A DNA stretch of 64,000 bases from Euglena gracilis (Eukaryota > Euglenida > Euglenophyceae > Euglenales): positions 40,636,011 to 40,700,010 of the forward strand of contig CP154957.1 in the NCBI GenBank assembly GCA_039621445.1. Direction: 5' to 3'. Positions 55,601 through 64,000 of the stretch are shown piece after piece; positions within the stretch are counted from its first letter, which is position 1, and each line of letters begins with the position of its first letter. Made by a program: the position numbers and the translations under genes. The notes beneath the pieces are model-generated. The model ran no database searches and was not told where the DNA came from. It saw nothing but the letters and a program-made list of their open reading frames with translations.

Positions 55601-56957
55601 ACTCAGCCGAAAATTGCTGGGCTGGCTGAAAAACCTGTGAAGTCATCTGGGCTGGCTCCATGATTGCTGGAACAGATGACCCAGCCGAAAACTGCTGGGC
55701 TGGGTGAAAAACCTGTGAAGTCATCTGGGCTGGCCCCATGATTGCTGGGACAGATGACTCAGCCGAAAACTGCTGGGCTGGCTGAAAAACCTGCCCAGGC
55801 ATCTGGGCTGGGACAGATATCTCAGCCAAAAACTGCTGGGCTGGCTGAAAAACTTGCAGCTGGGCTGCAGCTGGCTGTGCTGACTGCGATTCTGAACTCT
55901 GTGTTAACAGCAATGATTCTGGCTGGGCTGTTAAACACAAAATTTTTTGTTCTGGCCCTGGGCTGCTGTCTCGTGACGACACAGAAAGTTGCTGAAAACC
56001 TGAAAAATTTACTGGCCACATGCCAGCAGCTTTCATTCTTTGCATAACCATTTCCTGAATTATTGCGTTTTCAGCCTGTTTTTCTTCCTCTGTTTCGCTT
56101 TCGTAAGCTGGGGGGTCTGGTTCCTCGTCACTGCTGTGCAGTGGAACCAGCTGTAAATTTTCTGGCCCTGCCACCGTGATGGGCCTTATGCATGTAATTG
56201 ACCCCCTCCCCGAATCAGAATCAGATTCTGATTCCTGTGTCGATTCTGAAAATCCTGAAGCCGATAAAGTTTCTGCAGCCTGAAAATTGTTTTCTGCCAC
56301 AGATTCCATCATGATTTGCAATGATGCCACAGGTTCTGAAAACTGGGCTGCAGAAAACTCAGTTTCCTTTTCGTTCTGAAAATAGATTTCTGCCACAGAT
56401 CTCAGAAAAATTTCACCACAATCTGAAACTCGGACAGATTGACCTGAAAACGAGCAGATTTCTGCAGATTCTTCTGAAAATTCACAGACAACTGGGTTGG
56501 TGAAACTGCCCTCGTGTACCATTCTGCTGACACAGCCAACAGAACAATCCTCTGTGACCGTGTTGACCGTTTCTGAAAAATTTTCACTGACAGAGTCAGT
56601 GAAACTGCCTCTGCTGACCATGTTCACTGAATCTGAAAAATCCTCACTGACGAAGTCAGTGAGCCAACCTCTGCTAACCATGTTTACCGGGTTCGCCACC
56701 CCCGGACTGCCGGTCGCCCCCGCGACCGCCGAGTCCCTTCGGGCCGAGGGCCCCGGGGGGTCCTCGCCGGTGGGGAGGACTTCCGACAGCAGGGGGGTGG
56801 GTGTTTCCGGGGTGGGGCCTGCGCTTTCTCCGGGGTTTGGTGGGCTCAAGTCAACCCCCGTTTGTTCACCCAGGTGGTTTCCCCACCCCCAGCCGGTGCG
56901 TAGGATCGTTTTTTGAACGGTTTCCGAAAACTTAGTGAAAACTGAAAAATCTGCCAT
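52650..56957 (-). CDS. Ty3-A Gag, 1435 codons
   Basis: The start codon is inside the LTR, giving MADFSVFTKFSE. Residues 1-92 come from the LTR. Residues about 92-150 repeat a NMVSRGSFTDSVSENFSE-like unit. About 365-505 holds six 26-residue repeats (VFQPAQQFSAESSVPAIMGP). About 625-935 is a long coiled coil. About 1011 onward is a capsid-like domain (FSGQPKDWSSFVRDWDQYF). The last 55 residues are Gly/Lys-rich (GKGKGKGKGNNSWGKGNN) with no CCHC knuckle. The size is unusually large for a Ty3 Gag. It ends at TAG 52650-52652, with the pol frame open in phase behind it. Confidence 0.88.
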   Translation of the reverse strand: MADFSVFTKFSETVQKTILRTGWGWGNHLGEQTGVDLSPPNPGESAGPTPETPTPLLSEVLPTGEDPPGPSARRDSAVAGATGSPGVANPVNMVSRGWLTDFVSEDFSDSVNMVSRGSFTDSVSENFSETVNTVTEDCSVGCVSRMVHEGSFTNPVVCEFSEESAEICSFSGQSVRVSDCGEIFLRSVAEIYFQNEKETEFSAAQFSEPVASLQIMMESVAENNFQAAETLSASGFSESTQESESDSDSGRGSITCIRPITVAGPENLQLVPLHSSDEEPDPPAYESETEEEKQAENAIIQEMVMQRMKAAGMWPVNFSGFQQLSVSSRDSSPGPEQKILCLTAQPESLLLTQSSESQSAQPAAAQLQVFQPAQQFLAEISVPAQMPGQVFQPAQQFSAESSVPAIMGPAQMTSQVFHPAQQFSAGSSVPAIMEPAQMTSQVFQPAQQFSAESSVPAIMGPAQTTSQVFQPAQQFSAGSSVPAIMGPAQMHGQVFQPALTVSSNTVPAQIFQPIQPDYPQTQPQNLQPNTSFSVETGSENPENQHDVEMESGYGQSDDDWNNWGEEISCKIECLHGRLLVQEGKNPEKMAEILVGEAENRLNRALAMSNGQALNLVNEALGMHDQRMADHIAMVKREIRAELSSTVNDLLLQFQQNGEMVQNLAQCQRHLLSVEMERQFAEKVKKVEDGVNTFFEAQVEGLRKNERDFSQKLSFLEKSVGEMHVTVQQVGEKEKQQEIAVNQVKSAVGELSSGLEGRFGIIFQQCKSLGETECAKFQAQAEKLKEFSQSLERESKALNDRLGRLENFLGRKDFPIEKICDLINKSEETIRLEVQRELGLQTRKNLEVIISEMLQERLRLSEREGQFEKVRAEMENSMKQQVGVLLQQQCVELRKEQQERKKSQQRLDLFQAEFLAMKNQQAESAKSATVDLTKETREKSAGNPEIEEFDLFGYNDLPVIEKNPVEIEGYEYAEPESHATHVRQVCARPVGAVPAGAGLVSSNAVATHQLMKNLVAPNFSGQPKDWSSFVRDWDQYFRTLVILQNGHMSDSLKLQLFAMTLDDTNKKELQFRLELNGKTSFEEEFDRLEGKYAGTQSECARKKWYDVNLVNQGKITVQEWRDFVINFRIAWRQVKSATDDEAERLVKGKLPNFILHWVADEEERKSTCGPKVKMNPGVPATEENIICAVERVTGEKPCKVSKVSPLEFEVFLPNTTICDKLKEVSGKPITGTVKRIKIVEEQPKMGVEEIFRFVERKLSSRDSQDMIHSSREPNAFGNRRARSAKADRAKGSRTPSPTRSAKGGETVAKPSVGKSDSQVAAPATNANVNPPVQNPVPVVRSQSLPPPQQSQFGNGGGWRNDSGWNSNAANFQGNQWWHSNQQNFDSQSGGGKGKGKGKGKGNNSWGKGNNGNDWSRGKGQDGGKGKGKGRGKGNRC
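55440..55870 (-). repeat. 78-bp in-frame repeats in Ty3-A gag
   Basis: About six units of 78 bp (26 codons), some truncated, built on GGCTGGCTGAAAAACCTG on the plus strand. The unit length keeps the gag frame open. Confidence 0.85.
56664..56680 (-). promoter_or_regulatory. Ty3-A primer-binding site
   Basis: Directly next to the 5' LTR the minus strand reads TGGTTAGCAGAGG. This is the complement of an initiator-Met tRNA 3' end (CCTCTGCTACCA) apart from one extra base. It lies inside the gag reading frame (NMVSRG). Confidence 0.7.
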
Positions 56958-57481
56958 TTTGATGTGAAAACCTCACTTCTCTCTCTCTTGCACACCTTGA
57001 TGGCAAACCAACCCAAAGGCCAACCACAAACCAACCCACTTTGGGACTTTGGGACCTTGAATTGAGAAACTGAAAACTGTGAAATGTGCAAACTTTCGAA
57101 TGTGCAAACCTGGGGTAAGGAGTGGTCGTCGGAGGCGAAGACGGAGGTGAAGATGGCGGGGATATAGGGAGGTGGGCGGTGGTGTTAAAGGCTCCTTCAC
57201 AACAATTGACTTCAATAGATCAATGACCAACAATGAAACTCAACTTGATACTCCGATTCAAAGTCCAAATGACAAATTCAACTTCGAAGTATCCCTTCTT
57301 GCCAAATATTGGGGAAAACCCCTCAAGTTCTGTGAAAAAAAACAAATTCGAAGGCGCTTCGAAATTTGACCGGCTTCCAATTTAAGTCGCGGGTTTTTTT
57401 AACTGATTGGCTGTTAGCCGCGACTTTGAAATTTGCGCCTTCTGGCAATTTTTGGCTGCCGGCGCAAGCCGGCGGCCGACA
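56681..57481 (-). repeat. Ty3-A 5' LTR
   Basis: TG...CA ends (TGTCGGCCG to GTAAACA on the minus strand). It begins with a GC-rich inverted repeat (GCCGGCTTGCGCCGGC), then AGCCAATCAG, a CCAAT-box match conserved in all three LTR copies. The gag ATG lies inside it at 56955-56957, leaving about 524 bp for promoter and leader. Confidence 0.95.
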
Positions 57482-58526
57482 GGTTCCCTCTTCCTCCTGA
57501 GGCTGTTGCTTTGTATAAAGAGCCCCTCTGGGGCTGCCCCTTAGCTTCTGGCCCGAGTGGCCTGTGCATGATGTGCCCAGCGGGCTTGAAAATAATTGGC
57601 CGCCATGGCCCTGATGTTGTGGGCGCTGGTAAAGAGAATTCCGGGAATTCAGTTGTTCAGTTCTGGGAAGTATCTTGATTTGTGCCAGCGCTGGGAATTG
57701 GGAAGTGGGATTACCATGAAAGGTTACAAGGAAAGTCCCAGGTGGGTGCCAGGCCCCCTGGGTGAATTGATGGATCCCAGCCAGTGGCAGGGCCTGCAGG
57801 CGCCAAGGGCCAGCCGCCAGGGGGTTGTGGGAGTGGTGAGGCCGACACCCCCTACAATGTGTTGCCTTCATGGCCTGGGGAATGCCGTCGTGGCTCAGCA
57901 GATGTTGGCCGCCATGGCCCTGCTTTGAAAGGGTCCCCTGCCCTTGTTGAATGGTCTTGACCACCCTTGGGTCTTGGGCATCCTTCTCTGTCCTTGGCTC
58001 CCATGCGCAATTGAAATCTTGGGGGGCATTGAGGCCCTTGCCTCCTTGTTGGGAATGTAGAAAAGACTTTCTGAAAAGAAGTTTTTGGCAGACCTTTTGG
58101 TTGACCTCTCCCAATGGCGGTTGACTTGAAATACTGGCCTCCATGGCCTCTGTGATGCTCTCCCCATTGGCCTTGGTTCCATCTGCCCATGTGGGCTCTG
58201 GCCCTCTGGCCTGAATCCTTGGCTGGCATATTGAATTGTAAGGGTACTTGGCCCAGCTGTCTGGGCTGGGCCCTAGAAGACCTGTCTGGGCTGGGTCTTG
58301 GAGGGCCTGGGGCCATTGGTCCTTTCCCCTTTCTGGACTTCTTGACCACTGTCTGCCAAGGGCTGTGGTCACTGGGGGGGTTTGGCTGTTCTGAAATTTC
58401 TGAGAGGGGTGGGGAAGTGGTGACCACAGCTTGCCACGGCTTGTCCGCATCTCCAGGTTCTCTGGCTGCTGCGGCCGCCGCTGCTTCTCGTTGTAAATCC
58501 AATTTCTTCTCCAACTCATCTTTCAT
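57482..58526 (-). CDS. DIRS Gag-like ORF, interrupted by Ty3-A
   Basis: The main frame (58526-57852) starts MKDELEKKLDLQREA, has an Ala run, then repeats of the form PWQTVVKKSRKGKG and becomes Gly/Arg/Gln-rich, as expected of a nucleic-acid-binding Gag. A second overlapping frame extends towards 57482. The Ty3-A insertion at 57482 separates it from pol. No zinc knuckle is seen. Confidence 0.6.
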
Positions 58527-58678
58527 TGAAGTCAGTTGTTGATTTTTTTTTGAAGTTTTATATTCAGTTGGTTCTTCTCGTTCTGGAATTTGAATTTGAC
58601 TTGAACTTTCTTTGGTGAGTTCGTAGTCTTGAGTTGAGGTGTTCTCCTTTCCTCTGGTGTCGAAGGGAAATTTAGGAA

Positions 58679-58803
58679 TCAGCCAACTCCGGCGAAAAAG
58701 GCACTAAGCAGGGACTCCTAGCCCAACGCATCACAATCCAAACAACACCGCTGGCGAGCAAGGCATGGCCTCACAAGGGCAAAGTGCGGAGCCCGCGGTG
58801 TCT
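58679..58803 (-). repeat. DIRS right inverted terminal repeat
   Basis: Inverted copy of the left repeat over about 95 bp, followed by an outer end (GGCAAAGTGCGGAGCCCGCG) found complementary in the internal region. This is the 5' end of the element in its own orientation. Confidence 0.9.
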
Positions 58804-59344
58804 GATGAAGAGTCCCCTCCAGGTAAATAGGGCATGGCCTCTCTTCTGTGAAGTGCACTGCCCGGGGCGCCCCACTGAGTCACTCTGAAAAATGCAGCCA
58901 GTCACGCCGCCCTTTGGTGGGGCAGGACAGGTGTTTAGCAATGGGGGCTCGGCGCCGGTTGGAAGACCCCCCTCCCCGCCGACCCCCTTTGCCTGGCATG
59001 CCAAAGAAAAAGAATTTTCCGCGAAAAACCTTGACTTTTTGCGGCCCAAAAATCGTGGACAATGACCATTTTTATACATTAAACAATTTTGGGGGTTCCG
59101 CACACGGCCCAAAAATATGCCCAAAAATGACCGCTTTTTGGACCCGAAAATCACCGTTTTTAGGACGCGCGCCCGCCCTCGGACCCCCCTCTCCCCCCCC
59201 CGCACGGCAGCTCCCCCCCGCCGTGTCTAGTCTCCAATGGTGTTCTCAAAAGAATTTGCAATTATATTATATTAAGCATTATCAAAAGAAAAATGTTCCA
59301 TTTGTCTGCAGAGAGACGAGTAAACAAAGATAAATGAAAAAAAA

Positions 59345-59470
59345 AGTTCTAAAAAATGGTGGTGATACACATGCGATACAAAAAAATTTTTGGTGATACA
59401 TATGTGATTCATTAATTTCTAGGCTGTGCATATGATACGGAAAAAAAAATTTTGGCGATAAATGAAGGTC
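59345..59470. repeat. ACACATGTGATAC-type tandem repeat, right copy
   Basis: Units such as GGTGATACACATGCGATAC and GGTGATACATATGTGATTC, with A/T-rich spacers, match those at 41325-41430 in the same orientation. Confidence 0.6.
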
Positions 59471-59519
59471 TGATTAAAACCCTGTGGGCTGACAGCTAAA
59501 TTGTAGCACAAGGGGAGGG

Positions 59520-59860
59520 GGGAACGCAACATGGCCCTGAAAAAACAACACAAAAAAAACAAACAAACACGAAAAACACAAAAAATGCAAATTACAAGTA
59601 AAATCCTTTGGGAGCTCCCCCAAGATATACACTTTCCCCTGGAGAGGACTAGCAAAATCTTCTGCTCCGCTGGGGAAATTTTTCATTTTTGCGCTAAATA
59701 AAAGCATTTTGTTGACCAAAAAACAAAAATGACAATCAAAAAAGTTTTCCAGCAAAGGAAAAAAAAATGCAAAAAAAATGCAAAAACACAAAACAAATGC
59801 AAAACAAATGCAAAACAAACAACGCAATTCCCAAAATTCCAAAATCAAAAAACGCAAAAT
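59520..59860. repeat. A-rich low-complexity tract
   Basis: Dominated by AAAAAC, AAACAAAC and repeated AAAATGC words. It has no coding potential beyond Lys/Asn/Phe-rich frames. Confidence 0.75.
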
Positions 59861-60864
59861 AAAACTCATTTTTGTTTCCCCTCCCTGTTTGGCATGAACC
59901 ATTTTTCTGCAACACGTGTCGAGTGGCTGCCAGAGTGCACAAAATGGGTAGGGGAAAAAACATGTGCACACATCTCGTCTGCGTGAATAAAGAATGGAAA
60001 ATCTTACAATCTATTCACAACATCCCCTTAGAAAATATGGAATAGAATAGAGGGAAATAACCCTGGTTCAACAATGGAGAGGAAAGCAGGAAATGCAGAA
60101 ATAAATAAGCATTAACATTGACTTGGCAAACCCCATTTACAGGCCTGACGTCTTTCCATTGGTGGCTGTCCGCCAAAAACGCCCCGTTGCCGAGTTGAAC
60201 CATTGAAATTCAGATGACTCAAACAGATTTCTGCTGAGGCTGAACTAATTGAATCAGAATTTGTAATGGAGGAGACACTTGGGGATTAAATGATCACTTC
60301 AATAAAACCTTGGAACAGAAATAGTTCTGGCTCACTACAAAATTTAAAAAATCACTGTTCTGCTGGCTCTGTGCAAAATTTAATCATGGAAAATAGCTCC
60401 TTGGAAGAGATGAGAATTCCCATATTTGTTATGGAAATAAAAAAATAATACTTGTCTGATATTCAGATTTGGGGGCCTTGGAAGGATCCCAGCCAGAACA
60501 GGCTGAATTCGGCCAGATGACAGGGGATCTCTGATTGCCCTGGGAAGGCATGCCGAGGGAACATTTGTCCAGGTGCATTTGGCATCATAGCCCGCCAACC
60601 CCAACTTAACCTTGGTGCCCTCGAGTAGCCGCAATGAAGGCGGGAAGAGGGTGCATGGAAACAACATTCGGAGTCCAACTGGTGGGAAGAAATAAAACAC
60701 TGAATGGAAAAACAATGGAAACAAAAAAAGCCACCGGCCACGCAAAACAAAACTTTTCAAACTTCCTGTTGATGCAGAACCAGGGGACGGCTTTGGAGGG
60801 TTCAGTGGTGGTTAGAAAAAGAAGCCACATTAGGCCCAGCACCATGGCCCAGCAAACGCCTGAC

Positions 60865-60926
60865 CTCCCGTGCAGCAGCGGTCTCAAAGCCTTGGCGCCT
60901 GATCTCTTCCTGCAGCATATCTAACC
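60865..60926 (-). CDS. Ankyrin-repeat gene, following exon
   Basis: The acceptor TTATTCAG ends at 60927 and the donor GTCAGG starts at 60864. The open frame LDMLQEEIRRQGFETAAARE completes the third ankyrin unit begun in the previous exon (GLSG|LDML). Further exons were not found downstream. Confidence 0.6.
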
Positions 60927-61095
60927 CTGAATAAGAATGCGGAGGGTGTTTGGGTGAAGCCCTCAAAACCTGAAATGTGTTGGTGTATGGGTTTTTCGAC
61001 CAAGCCAGTCTCCCCATACCTAAACCTCCCGAACTTTCCAGGTGGCAAACACTTACATCAGATGCATCTGGAAACTCGTCCGGGACGCGACACAC

Positions 61096-61269
61096 CCGAT
61101 AATCCCTTGTAGTTCCTCAGATCGGCCCTGGCGCCTGCTCGCAACAGGAGTGCAACGCAAGCTGGGTCCGCCCTTGCAGTGGCCAATGCCAAGGGAGTGT
61201 CCCCTTGCCCATCTTGTGTGTTGGGGTCGGCTCCTGCCCGCAGAATGGTCTCGAGGCTCTGTGCATCGC
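61096..61269 (-). CDS. Ankyrin-repeat gene exon (58 codons, phase 1-1)
   Basis: The acceptor CCCTTGCAG precedes 61269 and the donor GTGTGT follows 61096 (minus strand). It encodes two ankyrin units: LRAGADPNTQDGQGDTPLAL and LLLRAGARADLRNYKGLS, with the typical G-A-D/G-A-R turn and the TPL helix start. Ankyrin repeats mediate protein-protein contacts; the full protein cannot be named. The exon is symmetric in phase 1 and joins 60926 through a codon split G|GG. Confidence 0.75.
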
Positions 61270-61679
61270 CTGCAAGGGGGGAGAACTGAAACAGGCTGGC
61301 CATTCTTTTTGCTGCATTTTTTGACAAACATGTCAACTTCCAACACTACCAAGACAACCCCTGGGCCCGGGCCCGGGTTTTCTGGATTTCAGAGTGAACC
61401 TCTCAAAATATTTCAGCATTTTACAGCTGCACAATGAATGCTTTGAAAAGCACTGAGAGAAGAATGGATAAATTGGGCTGCCTTTAAATTTTTTTTATTT
61501 TTCCTCTGTAATTAAGAACCTTGGTTGTTGGTCTGGACAAAAGCGGTGTCTCCTTAAAGCCTTTGCAATCAAAAACTCATTGTTGAATGAAAACAAAGAA
61601 CAACATCAACAAAACCAACAATGACAAATAAACCATGCAGTATTTTTGCTTCAAGGAGAAATCATTGGCAATTATTTTT
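61270..61679. other. Intron or flank of the ankyrin gene
   Basis: A/T-rich with a GGGCCCGGGCCC palindrome near 61362. No further exon is supported upstream on the minus strand. Confidence 0.4.
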
Positions 61680-62400
61680 ATCCGGAACGGAGCCCATCAT
61701 ATCCCCCCCCTCGCTCTTGGCCATGCTTGTGCTTTCCTACCGGGGGGAAGGGTGGGTGGGTGCTATAGGGCAGGGGGGGGGAGCGCTGGACGGCCCTCGG
61801 AAAAAAATGCGCAAAAAAATGCGCAAAAAATAACCCCCCCGGAAGACAGGAGAAGGCAAAGGAACCGCCAAGGCTGTAACAGGGTTCGATATAAGGACAG
61901 GGGGGGTCCGGACCCCCCCCCCCTGCGGGCCAGGAGGGGGGGTGGGGGGGGGACACCCCCCCACCTAAACAGTGGCGCGGTCTGGGTGACCGAAAAATTT
62001 TGACCCCCAAAAGCACCAAAAGTGCCATTTTGGGCACTTTTTGGGCAAAAATGTGCCAAAAATGCAAAAAATTTTCGGCGCAAAGCGCCGGAGGAAAAAA
62101 TTGACCCTTTTTGGGGGGGGCCAGGAGAAGGGGGGGTGGGGGGGACACCCCCCACCTAAACCATGTACGCCCTCCTTATATCAAACCCTGGGCTGTACCC
62201 CCCCCTTGGGGCCAACCACTAAACAGGATCCTATAACCCCCGAGGGGGTTATAAATGAGGGGGGGTTTAGGGTCCGGGGGGACCCAGAAAAAGTGCATTG
62301 AAAATGACCTTTTCCGGGGTGCCTGCTATGGGCAGGCACCCCCCAAAACCCTACCCCCCCCCCGGGGGGTCAGATGGGTGCTATAGGGTGCCTGCCCCTA
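61680..62400. repeat. G/C-run-rich region with a duplicated segment
   Basis: The segment GGCCAGGAG...GGGTGGGGG...ACACCCCCCACCTAAAC occurs at about 61928-61972 and again at about 62119-62161. Palindromic words (GGCGCAAAGCGCC near 62081; AAAATGCGC repeats near 61805) and long G or C runs fill the rest. No coding sequence is credible. Confidence 0.6.
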
Positions 62401-63109
62401 GCACCCCCCCTGTGGGGTAAGCACCCGACTCAGCACAAGCCTGCTCTTGGCACCCCTCCCCTCCGGCCATTCCCCCCTGCCCCATCGCCCCGTTGCCCAA
62501 AGCCCTCCCCCAGCCCAGCCAGCTCCCCCCCCCCGTACGGCCTCTGGCCTTGGCAAACAATACAACACAATACAATGATAGACAGGGGTTTTCTTCAAGC
62601 CCTGAAAAGAAAAACTGGGGGGTTCCATGTGCTGGCTGAAGCCGACCCCCCCCAGGGGGTTCAGGGGGTCCAACCGACTGGCAGCTGGACCCAGCTGGTA
62701 CCCTGAAAACAGGCAACAATGGCCCGAATGCAGCTGGGTTGGAATTTTTCAGGGGTTGAAAACCCAAAACCCCCTCAACGGACGTTTCTTTAGGACCGGG
62801 GAGAGGTTCTGGGGGGGGGGGGCTGGGACCCATTTTTGGGGAGGGTCAACTTAGGGGTCCAAAATTTTTTATGGTGCTTTGTGCTGAAAATAGAGGAAAC
62901 CACCTCCAGCGGGGTACCCACCGGCAAGACCAGGGAGGACCCGCTCACTTTATACCCTGGGCTCGGCCAGGATCCCCCCGGGTCAAGAAACTTGAAAAAA
63001 TATATGCCCCTCAAAAATGCCATTCTTTTTGGCCATTTTTTGACCTTGTTTTTTCCAGAAATTATTGGCGCTGGGCATCGAAAAATTTCATCCAACATGG
63101 TTCACCTAG
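62401..63109. other. G/C-run-rich spacer, no gene seen
   Basis: Alternating C runs, G runs and short unique stretches. Open frames are Pro- and Gly-rich composition effects. Confidence 0.4.
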
Positions 63110-63200
63110 GCCCCTCCTGGCCTGCCGGAGCTGGTATCTCCGGCCCTCCAGTTCGGGCCGCACCGGCTGGAGGTGGGCGTGCAATCCGTGCGAGGCCTCG
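63110..63200 (+). CDS. Possible exon of an unknown gene
   Basis: After an acceptor-like CACCTAG (to 63109) the frame LVSPALQFGPHRLEVGVQSV is well balanced and unlike the flanking runs. LEVGVQSVRGL loosely recalls the first strand of C2 domains, but this is weak. It runs into a Pro-rich and then an Arg-Glu repeat frame, so the 3' border is unknown. Confidence 0.25.
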
Positions 63201-63285
63201 GCCCCCCCACCCCCCCACCCACCCCCTATCCCCTCCCTCCCCCCCACTCCCACCCCACCCAGAATCCCCGAATCCCCACCCATCA

Positions 63286-63389
<104 letters not shown>

Positions 63390-63703
63390 GTGGACCATTT
63401 TTCCGTCCCGCGCTGCCTTGTTTTTGGGGCCGGTTTTTTTCAGCCCCCCCTCCCCCACCCCCGGGAGGGTGACGCAGAGCTCGTTTGTAACGGTCTGCAC
63501 CACACAGACAAGAGCGGTCGGGGACGAGGGTTGGCAGGGTCGTCACCCCTGACGATGCCCCACCTGCCAGCCTGGGGCGAAACCGCAACACAGACTGACA
63601 ACACACGCGCCCACACCGACTGACAACACACTTTCCCCACAAGCACACACTCTCAGGTCGGCAAGGAGTTCCCCCCAAGGAGTTCCCCCAGCAACACCGA
63701 TTC

Positions 63704-63889
63704 AGAAGAGAGAGAGAGAGAGGGAGAGAGAGATCCCAAATCAGCTCCCGCAGGCAGCAGCAGCAGCAGCAGCAGCGACAGCAGCAACAGCAACAGCAGC
63801 AGCAGCAGCAGCGCCAGCAGCAGCGGCAGCTTTCCTTCCAGGAGGACACCGGGGGGTCGTGGTGGTGGGCCAGTGATGACGCAGCGTAG
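63704..63889 (+). CDS. Possible C-terminal coding tail with polyglutamine
   Basis: One frame reads Arg/Glu dipeptides, then SQISSRR, a Gln-rich run and RQLSFQEDTGGSWWWASDDA, ending at TAG 63887-63889. The non-repetitive tail makes translation conceivable, but no start or splice site is secure. Confidence 0.2.
   Translation, partial: RRERERGRERSQISSRRQQQQQQQRQQQQQQQQQQQRQQQRQLSFQEDTGGSWWWASDDAA
63751..63830 (+). repeat. (CAG)n-rich trinucleotide tract
   Basis: CAG/GCA repeats with CAA, CGA, CGC and CGG interruptions over 80 bp. In one plus-strand frame it encodes polyglutamine with scattered Arg. Confidence 0.95.
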
Positions 63890-64000
63890 TGAGCCGGCAC
63901 CCCCGGTTTCGCTGTGTCGGAGGCCAGGCGGGGGACGCCCTGCCGTCACCACCCAGAGCACCTCCTGGGATGAAAACAAAACAGCCCCCTCCACCTCCGA

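Larger units (their letters stand above)
45292..57481 (-). mobile_element. Ty3-A: near-intact chromovirus with two methyltransferase-like domains
   Basis: 12,190 bp, bounded by 801-bp LTRs and a 4-bp duplication GGTT (45288-45291 and 57482-57485). Order on the minus strand: LTR, PBS, Gag (1435 codons), UAG, C5-methyltransferase, NPPW domain, protease, RT, RNase H, integrase, chromodomain, C-rich minisatellite, polypurine tract, LTR. I counted two differences between the LTRs by eye (45708/57098 region and 45977/57371 region), so insertion was recent. Yet pol has two apparent frameshifts, at a C run near 48800 and near 47644. Confidence 0.95.
41734..58803 (-). mobile_element. DIRS-type tyrosine-recombinase retrotransposon with nested Ty3-A
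   Basis: Minus-strand order: right inverted repeat, Gag-like ORF, [Ty3-A insertion 45292-57481], RT, RNase H, tyrosine recombinase, internal complementary region, left inverted repeat. Inverted terminal repeats plus an internal region complementary to both outer ends are the diagnostic structure of DIRS1-like elements, which circularise and integrate by recombinase without a target duplication. Without the insertion it would be about 4.9 kb. Frame breaks occur in G/C runs. Confidence 0.92.
58804..60860. other. Spacer right of the DIRS element, no gene supported
   Basis: 58804-59240 is GC-rich with C runs. 59345-59470 holds the ACACATGTGATAC-type repeats. 59520-59860 is A-rich low complexity (AAAATGCAAAA type). 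59870-60860 is A/T-rich unique sequence in which I see only short uninformative frames. Confidence 0.5.

Noticed and set aside
57323-58519. 398-codon minus frame spanning LTR and DIRS
   Set aside because: It crosses the LTR boundary of a nested insertion and so cannot be an original protein; only its DIRS part may matter.
61090-61110. Non-canonical GA donor (AAGG|GATTAT) in the ankyrin exon
   Set aside because: A GT donor 9 bases further (ATCGG|GTGTGT) gives a better ankyrin consensus and the correct phase.

Overview
This is a window of a large, repeat-rich nuclear genome from a microbial eukaryote. It has split genes with GT-AG introns, chromodomain Ty3/gypsy retrotransposons, DIRS-type tyrosine-recombinase retrotransposons, two non-LTR (LINE) reverse transcriptases, minisatellites and microsatellites. 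An alga is likely, and a dinoflagellate is my best but unproven guess: retrotransposons carrying cytosine methyltransferases are reported from dinoflagellates and charophyte algae. There is no operon structure, and I see no tRNA, rRNA or CRISPR array.

Layout. 1-5185: exons of one plus-strand host gene. It starts with tandemly duplicated 36-bp micro-exons and continues with larger exons. Its introns are packed with tandem 42-bp hairpin repeats, and a solo LTR sits just upstream of one 3' splice site. 5226-6840: the largest hairpin-repeat array. 6841-13204: two GC-rich, decayed LINEs joined head to tail. 13656-24231: Ty3-B, a GC-rich, mutated chromovirus on the minus strand (Gag, C5-methyltransferase, PR, RT, RNase H, IN, chromodomain). 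It is joined at 24231 to Ty3-C (to about 28895), a decayed and truncated relative of Ty3-A. About 28896-40625: Ty3-D, an AT-rich decayed chromovirus on the plus strand with an internal inversion. 40629-41215: a DIRS fragment. 41734-58803: a DIRS element on the minus strand with inverted terminal repeats and an internal complementary region. A 12.2-kb, almost intact Ty3-A (45292-57481, minus) is nested in it, with near-identical 801-bp LTRs and a 4-bp target duplication. 58804-64000: AT-rich spacer, two exons of an ankyrin-repeat gene (minus), G/C-rich repeats, (GA)n and (CAG)n tracts.

How the parts work together. Ty3-A is the most informative element. Its gag reading frame starts inside the LTR and crosses the primer-binding site. 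Gag ends at a UAG that is conserved in Ty3-C and followed in frame by a protein with a C5-cytosine methyltransferase, a second NPPW-type methyltransferase-like domain and an aspartic protease. RT-RNase H, integrase and chromodomain follow in shifted frames. The element may therefore carry its own DNA-modifying enzymes and a chromatin-targeting module. Several frame breaks fall in G/C homopolymers, so some may be sequencing errors and not real decay.
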